Assembly (NCBI GenBank): GCA_033220425.1
Contig: CM065652.1
Coordinates: forward strand, 1,860,001 to 1,924,000
Direction of reading: 5' to 3'
From: Lepraria neglecta
Lineage: Eukaryota > Ascomycota > Lecanoromycetes > Lecanorales > Stereocaulaceae
DNA: 64,000 nucleotides
Shown: positions 58,032-64,000 of the stretch, piece after piece
Numbering within the stretch: the first letter of the stretch is position 1
Layout of the letters: each line of letters begins with the position of its first letter
Notes under the pieces: model-generated
Told to the model about the DNA's origin: nothing
The model's database searches: none
What the model saw: the letters and a program-made list of their open reading frames with translations, nothing else
Program-made: the position numbers and the translations under genes

Positions 58032-59506
58032 GTTGAGTAATACAGTAATGTGACCGGCCCTTTTGTTATGAAAGCAATTCTCAAACGCTGTTTGAAATTT
58101 GGTTATTTGATGATGCAAATCCAGTGAACCTATGCAAGTCTCGAATGCTTCTAACTAAGTCTAGAGTCTTAAAGTGGAGACACCTAAATGAGCACCTGCC
58201 AGCTGAGATTGCTCCGCCCTCTGGCCTTTGCAACAACGATTCATCGGCTCAGAGAAAACCCCCGGGGAGTCATATTGCATCGTGTCCTCGCTGCTGATTC
58301 GATCCATCGCCGTCCTGTAGGACGAAACTCCTAATACACCTTGGACGTTTCACACGTTTCAAATGCTGTAGGAAGATATCATACGCCTCGTGACCAACAC
58401 TGGGTAGAAGTCAGGATCCCACATCGCGCTTTCCCAAATCTTGCTGAAAACTTCTGATTTGCTGGCAGGATCAGCAAGCATTCAGTAAATCACGTGACTG
58501 ATGACTAAGCAAAAGGTCGATTTTCTATGATCGTCGCCATCGACGGCAGCGACTCCCCCGGACCATCAACACCAGCTGAAAACGGACTCTGGAATCGTGC
58601 GATTGGGCCTAAATCCTCGCGGGGGTGATGTTCGCAGCGACCTTGGGGGTTTAGTTGCAGCGTCGCAGTATCGTAATCATTGCGCGCGGTCGTATGACTT
58701 CGGGGATGATTTTTAGGTGCTGCTTGGTTAACTTGGAGTAATCTTTTGGGAAAGCGCGATGCACGTGCTTCCCAAGCCGGCGGAAGAAGCCTTCAGACAC
58801 AATATGGGGCTATTTCCAGGCTTATAGACAGCCCGATCTTGACCGTAGAGAGCAACTTGGCACTGATCCCAGCGCCAGGCTACAGCCTTGCTATATGCTA
58901 TGTGTTTCGCGAGCTCCTGTTGACGTGTGCGCCAACTAAACCCGAAAGGTGTGCAAAGAGCGATATTTGTCCCACTACCCTAAGTTGACTTTGCCGTACA
59001 TTTCATAGACCGGATTTGCTGCAAATGCCGAGAACCCCCGAAAGGATTCGCTAAGTGTCATTACCAGTCCCGGGCGCCTAGAAGCTGCTTTGCTATATGC
59101 GCCAGGAAGCCCGGAAGGATTCGCCAAGCGGCGGATGAAACTGCAGGCGGCGTAGTAAGTATACTAGAAGTGTGGATACTGTCACAGGCAACAGCAACGT
59201 GGGCGAATACATCCAGAGGACCTATGGGGGATCGCATTAATGCTTCATTTCTTTCGTTTCAACATCCGACTCGAAACGGAGGAGCTCAGCCCCCCGGCTC
59301 AGCCATAATATTGTCTACTTGTCGGCCAGGAGCCAGCGATTTGTTTCAAATCCTGGGTCATCGACGTTATATCAAGCGAATTTCCTCGACAACATCACAG
59401 TACTGTCCTACTTGCTCTCGGTTCGTCCCTGTATGTTCAGCTATTGTCTGCTTCGGTTTCTATCCTGATCTTACGACCGTACTATCGAGGACATCCAACA
59501 GGCACC
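58032..59506. promoter_or_regulatory. Divergent upstream region of Y and Z, copy B
   Basis: About 1.5 kb between divergent genes. Blocks near 59040-59140 match the equivalent region of copy A. No defined transcription-factor site recognised. Confidence 0.5.
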
Positions 59507-61331
59507 ATGATTCGCCTTCTCAGCTTAACGGCTACGGCTTGTTGCATAGTAGAGCTTATATGGGCTTTACCTGGACCTTATCCTTTAGACCCTCGGAGCA
59601 TTCCAGCAATTGCCGCCGGCACAGGAGCACCACAAACAACTGCTATCTCTGGCTCCCAGAGCAATATCATAATCACTACAACAGATTCCCAATCAACGTA
59701 CACGTTGACCTACCTGCCCCCCACCTCGATCGGCACCGGCTCGGGAAGCACAACACAAAGCTGGGGCCTTGACCCGCCCATTGTACCCATTCCATTCCCT
59801 GTTCCGCCTGTCGTGAATCCCCCATACATACCTCCGGAAGAACCGGGACAGGATGAACCAACAAAAAAGATTAGCTTAACGACGACGAGTGCCACAGACT
59901 GCTTTACCATGACGGCAACGATCTCTACAGTCAGCTGTACAGAACTGTTATGGGTTTCTTCATACCAGTTACAATCCACCCTCACAGATTGCTCGTCAAC
60001 GTTCTCCACAACTGAGGGTTGCCTTGTTACACCCAGCGCCACAACTATGACGAGTTATATTGATATCCCAGAAGTCACCAGCAGTGCGGATTCAGAAACC
60101 GAAGACAACCCCGGCCAAATATATCTCGATCCGAATCCGCCTGACAATCCTAACAAGGTGTCAGATATCTTTATCCACGACTTCGGCCTCTTACCAGATA
60201 CCACGTCCCCTGGCGATCTCGTGTGCGCCGCACAGGCAACATCCGGCCCAAGCTTCGTCCAAGTCAACGCACTGGTAAGAACCTTGAACTTGACCAAGGA
60301 TCGCTTCGTGGCTAATGGCACGATGTTCTAGCTCAACGTTATGGACTTCTGTTCCGGCGGTATCAACATCACAGGCTTGGCTCCCATATCCAACGAATAC
60401 AGACAACCTACAGGCGGAAGTCAGCTTTCCATACAAGCAATTCACCTTGACAACGACGTTTGCTATGCATCGGAGCCAGCGCACTGGGATGAAGCCAGAT
60501 GCAAATACCTCGTCAACCGGCCAATCTTTGAATGTGAACCAGACAGTAACCCTCAGACCCAAATAGCGAAATACGGTAAGTAGTACACATGTCCCCTACA
60601 ATCTCTCCCAAGCACTTGGCTAAATACAAAGAATAGGAGGCACAATCACGGCCGACTGCCTCGAAGTAACACTAACCCCCCAACCCGTCCCGGAAAGCGT
60701 CTTCTGCGGTGCCTTCGACGACGGCGGCGGCATGGGCTTTAAAGCGTTCACACCCGACGAAGCCAACGACGCCATAGACAAATACTGCAACAGCGACACC
60801 TACACCGCCGACCCGAGCTACGACACCACGCCCTACGGCGTTAGAATCATCGGCTACGCTCTGGATCGCTTCTGGTACAAAAACGGCGTGTATTGCATGA
60901 CCACAAGTCCGCGCCCGCCTCCGCCGAATATACCGGCGGATCAGAGTGCTTGTCATAGTGATGGGAGTATGGACTTTGAGTTGGATGTGGGGGTGAAGTT
61001 TAAGACTGATCAGGTGCGTGGGTTCCCAACCTATTCTCTAGCTTTGCCGGTACCCCTGAAGGAGAATACTAACTCTAAGGACTCCGCAGACCGGCTGTCA
61101 GCCAATGAACCCCTACGTTGTGCCAAGGGGTGATGAGTGCGTTAACACGCTGAAGAAAGTTGTATCAGGCTGTAAGTTCCAATAAATTCTGAAAGTACAA
61201 TGTCTGGTGTTCAACGACTGACAAATTAAACAGGTAACTTAGGTGCACCGGATTTTGCAGGGAAGGTGGACGATGATTCTGATTCGGGGTGTTTGGAGTG
61301 GTGGGTTTATGCCGATGGGTCGCAAATATAA
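59507..61331 (+). CDS. Duplicated gene Z, copy B: secreted Pro/Thr/Ser-rich, Cys-containing protein
   Basis: Five exons: 59507-60274, 60332-60575, 60637-61013, 61090-61171 and 61234-61331, 522 residues. The signal peptide is MIRLLSLTATACCIVELIWA, cleaved probably after A. A Thr/Ser-rich region (SNIIITTTDSQSTYTLTY) and a Pro-rich hinge (VPIPFPVPPVVNPPYIPPEE) follow; these are likely O-glycosylated. A Cys-containing middle (SATDCFTMTAT, SCTELLWVSS) leads to a strongly conserved C-terminal domain (CGAFDDGGGMGFKAFTPDEA, YDTTPYGVRIIGYALDRFWY, SDSGCLEWWVYADGSQI). I recognise no named domain. It would be a wall or extracellular protein. Divergent from the protease Y, as in copy A. An inverted-repeat element begins at the last base of its TAA stop. 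Confidence 0.8.
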
Positions 61332-61903
61332 CCCCTGGCGATACGTTAACCCCCCCCCCCCCCAAATGCGGTTAGTAACCCTAGCCCTAACCGCCCCGCT
61401 GCACCCTGGAAGGGGCCCGGGGGGCGGAGAACAGTTACTGCACGGCAGACTTCGGTGGAAGGTTGCGTTGGGAAAGGTACATAACTTTCCTAGCAAATTA
61501 CTACGTCTGAAGTATGCGGCGCCCTCGATCACAAACAACCCTGACCTTTCTTTTTATTCCAATCTTATTTATTTTGCTTCGGTAGGTGGTGACCGTATAG
61601 CCCTGTGGGCCCACATGTTGCTTCATCAGGAGATAGAGCTCGTCCCAAGTGCCTGCTCGTAGGCCGTCAGGGGGTTGCAGCTGTATAGGGGGTAAGGTAG
61701 TGGATGAGGTGGACGAGAAGGTCGATGTTTTGGTGGTGGACGGTGGGTTGGCTTAGTCAGCATTTGGCCCCCGGAGCTTACCCCGGGAGCAGTTGCCCCG
61801 GGGCCCCGTTCCAGGGTGCGGCAGGCGGTTAGGGCTAGGGTTACTAACCACATTTTGGGGGGGGTGGTTAAGAGTATCGAAAGGGGTTAATGTAGTGAGA
61901 CCC
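61331..61903. mobile_element. 573-bp non-autonomous element with telomere-like inverted repeats (MITE-like)
   Basis: Compared with copy A, copy B has an extra 573 bp flanked by AATATA on both sides (61325-61330 and 61904-61909), while copy A has an uninterrupted AATATA at 51641-51646. The two ends are imperfect inverted repeats of about 85 bp: a C run (61350-61363), then ATGCGGTTAGTAACCCTAGC, CCTAACCG and CACCCTGGA on the left; the mirror image lies at about 61798-61890. The arms contain near-telomeric CCCTAA/TTAGGG units. No transposase is encoded. Superfamily unknown. Confidence 0.8.
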
Positions 61904-62036
61904 AATATAAAAAGGGCAAGCAGAAAACGCACGCATGTAGTCGATTTCAAGCTCAGTCAAGGCGGATGTAGGAATTATTCCGTTGATATCTAAGTAAATA
62001 AGGCTCTGGCGCCAGAGTACAGGGCGTATAGTGTCC
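61904..62036 (+). repeat. Right flank of duplicated block, copy B
   Basis: Same sequence as 51641-51748 with a 25-bp extra stretch (GCGGATGTAGGAATTATTCC and neighbours). Ends at GTGTCC, after which the two copies diverge. Confidence 0.85.
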
Positions 62037-62491
62037 AGCGCGCCTACTTGGAGGCGGCGCCCCCCAGGGGGTTGATATTCAGTGGGACCGAAGGATTCAA
62101 GTATGCGCCCCATGCGAAGGCGCAAACGGGCGAAGCTGAAACAACCGCATCCACAGCAGAGATTCGGGGACGACAGTTTTTTTCTAGATCATATATACAT
62201 ACAACGGTTTCACGAGTCCCGAACATACCATACCACCTTGGGTATACCTCCCATGCCTGACATGTACAAGCACCTGTACGCCCGCCCCTGTGGGCGAGTA
62301 TATGCCCGAGTGATAACGCCACCCAATGCGTAACGCATAACGTAGTTTGCAGATCCCATTCCAGATCCATCGCTAAGCCGAAGTCGAAGTGTCGCGGTAA
62401 TGCCAACGAAGCGCTCATCAACCCTTCTGAGATAACCAGAGAGCAGTCCTTTCTCTGCCCATAAAGAAGGAAATCGTGGAAATTGCCGATT
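62037..62491. other. Gap between duplicated block and the NIPA gene
   Basis: About 450 bp with no recognisable gene. Overlapping short frames are present on both strands, none with motifs. Confidence 0.4.
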
Positions 62492-63783
62492 TCATTGCTC
62501 CTCACTCTTCATAAGCATATGCGACCCACTATAGGGCCCCCCATTAACCTTCTTCCCATTCATCCCCTCCTCCTCTTCACTATCTTCTGCTAGTCTCCCC
62601 AGTCCCACGATATGCTCCTCATCAAATGAATGCATCAGCATACCCCTCTCTCCTCTCGCGCCAGTACTAGCTCTTCCCACGTCTCCACTCCGCCGTATCT
62701 GCATGCTATGTCGTGTCTGTAGGCCCGTGATACCATCTACGGGGACTCCGTCCGCCGCGATGTGCCCATTTAGGATTTTATGCCCGTTGGGGTCGCCGCG
62801 GGAAAGATTGAGGAGATAGACGCCTGTGAAGATGACAAGGAAGCCGGAGAGGAGGGAGAGGGTGTTAACTGCGTCTGTCGTATTGAAGCCGCCGAAGAGG
62901 ATGAAGGAGGCGACGAGGGTGGCGGTTGTGAAGGTTACGTAGTAGAGAGGGTTTACTCTGTGGAATTTGTTAGTGTTTCCCTCACGCAATTTTGGGAAAG
63001 GGTCTTACATTGAGGTGGAGAATTGGCTAAGAGCTTTGTTAAAATAATTCATCTGCGTTAAAATGCAACAGATAGTGACAATGGCGAATGCCCAAGTCGA
63101 AGGATGCGTAAGCTGGTTGTTTCCGTTTAATGTCAACTTCAAGGCGATGCCGAAGGCCTTGACGGACATAACGGATACGGATCCAACTGTCGAACATATC
63201 GATATAAATATGAGCGGGTTTTTCTTTCCATGTTTTGGAGCGATCTTGTAAATCATTACGCTGGAGAAGATGGCGACTGCAGCGCAGTAGATAAGGAATG
63301 CTGCATTGCCGATGGCTATCAGCACTAGAAACAGAAAACTTTGATGGAGTCCATACCTGGCTGTATAGCATAGTTCAGTATTTCATCCACAGTTTGAATC
63401 TCCTTATCTGGCGGTGCATGCAGCACTATTATGACGGATCCAATAAGGCACAGCGCACATCCGAGCCTCCCCAGTGTTCCCAGATCTTCTTTCAGGAAAT
63501 ACGATCCCAACACAGCACCAATCAGCACACTCAGTGCACCTAATGGCGTCACCAGTATAGCCGGTGCGAAAGCGTAAGCGGCGAAGTTGGCGACTTCTCC
63601 AAGAACCATTGTGACAATACCTCCCCACCACATCGGACTTTTCAGATATGCAAATCCGTCTCCTTCAAAGCCATGCTTTTCGCTGGCATCTAATAATCCT
63701 TTCTTCGTTATGACGAAACTTGTCCCGATGGCCATGGTCGAGAGGATGGCCAGGGCCAGACCGACATACTTGTCTTCTACCAT
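62492..63783 (-). CDS. NIPA-type magnesium transporter (DUF803)
   Basis: Three exons, 63357-63783, 63009-63300 and 62492-62957, phases 1 and 2, about 394 residues. Nine or so hydrophobic helices are visible. Family signatures: YVGLALAILSTMAIGTSFVI, PMWWGGIVTMVLGEVANFAA, APAILVTPLGALSVLIGAVL, EILNYAIQP, YKIAPKHGKKNPLIFISICS, STVGSVSVMSVKAFGIALKL, ILTQMNYFNKALSQFST and VNPLYYVTFTTATL. The acceptor at 63301 was chosen over one at 63325 because it gives QPAFLIYC in line with the family and a normal 56-nt intron rather than 32 nt. NIPA proteins carry Mg2+ and other divalent cations. The cytosolic tail is acidic (EDSEEEEGMNG). Confidence 0.92.
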
Positions 63784-64000
63784 CTTGACTGTGTTTGTGA
63801 TGCCGCCGTCCTGGCGGCCTTAATATGCCTCGTGTTCTCAGTCCAGTTGTGAAGGCTACGCGGCGCCAGCGCGGCGTCTTTCAATTGTCCCCAGCCAAAC
63901 ACTGCGACGTTGCCGGCGAGATATCATAGACTGATGTAATGCGTCAAGCGAAACTCGAGTTTGATGTTGCCTAAACTGGGTATCTTCGCAGGGAGGTTGG
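63784..64000. other. Upstream region of the NIPA gene
   Basis: Last 217 bp of the window, presumably NIPA promoter and leader. No feature recognised. Confidence 0.4.

Noticed and set aside
60672-60956. Minus-strand frame over Z copy B, matched at 50919-51242 in copy A
   Set aside because: Its conservation follows from the strongly conserved Z exon 3 on the other strand.
61340-61430. CCCTAA-like units taken as a real internal telomere or chromosome end
   Set aside because: Only a few imperfect units are present, they are mirrored at the other end of a 573-bp insert, and normal gene sequence continues on both sides.
63301-63356. 32-nt intron in the NIPA gene using the acceptor at 63325
   Set aside because: The acceptor at 63301 gives a 56-nt intron with a branch-like CTGAT and a family-consistent protein.
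1-64000. CRISPR arrays, riboswitches and bacterial operon features
   Set aside because: No regularly spaced repeats or such motifs were seen, and intron-rich genes show a eukaryotic genome.

Overview
The window looks like nuclear DNA of a filamentous ascomycete (Pezizomycotina). Its genes carry short introns, mostly 49-90 nt with GT..AG ends and CTAAT/CTGAT-like branch sites. Families typical of that group are present: a Zn2Cys6 regulator, the HOG-pathway MAPKK, a class II cAMP phosphodiesterase, a CYP52-like P450, DUF6594, Tc1/mariner and pogo/Fot elements. Several dead genes and transposons have CAG/CAA/TGG-to-stop changes that resemble repeat-induced point mutation (RIP). I cannot name the species.

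Layout. 1-6.1 kb: a truncated UBX-domain gene (-), a divergently transcribed PAN3 (+), and a ferroportin-family transporter (+). 6.3-12.7 kb: a graveyard with a kinase-like pseudogene (-), a DUF6594 pseudogene (+) and a kinase/Sel1/ankyrin pseudogene (-). 12.9-14.4 kb: AT-rich and almost gene-free, with a decayed tRNA-Thr. 14.4-32.1 kb: core housekeeping genes PBS2 (-), an auxin-efflux-carrier-like transporter (+), a ribonucleotide reductase inhibitor (+), KAP104 transportin (+), a Zn2Cys6 transcription factor behind a 3.5 kb upstream region (+), and a UCH37-type deubiquitinase (+). 32.6-36.6 kb: two divergent dead genes, a CYP52-like P450 (-) and a BAHD-type acyltransferase (+). 37.4-45.5 kb: an SSH4-like SPRY protein (+), PDE1 (-) and a Sac2-like phosphoinositide phosphatase (-).

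45.7-62.0 kb is the most unusual part. A roughly 6.1 kb three-gene block, called X-Y-Z here, is present twice in the same orientation. X is an unrecognised protein with a possible alpha/beta-barrel start. Y is a predicted secreted HELVH metalloprotease. Z is a secreted Pro/Thr/Ser-rich and Cys-containing protein. Exon structure is conserved between the copies: Z exon lengths are identical in all five exons. Copy A (45.7-51.75 kb) has in-frame TAG codons in Y and Z. Copy B (about 53.05-62.04 kb) is open in all three genes but carries two insertions: a 2,047-bp Tc1/mariner element just upstream of X, and a 573-bp inverted-repeat element, with telomere-like motifs in its arms, exactly at the stop codon of Z. 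A decayed pogo/Fot fragment separates the copies. 62.5-63.8 kb: a NIPA-type magnesium transporter (-).

Exon boundaries were set by hand from reading frame, GT/AG sites and expected family motifs. Most are consistent in phase. The main doubts are the middle exons of PAN3 and the ends of the pseudogenes.
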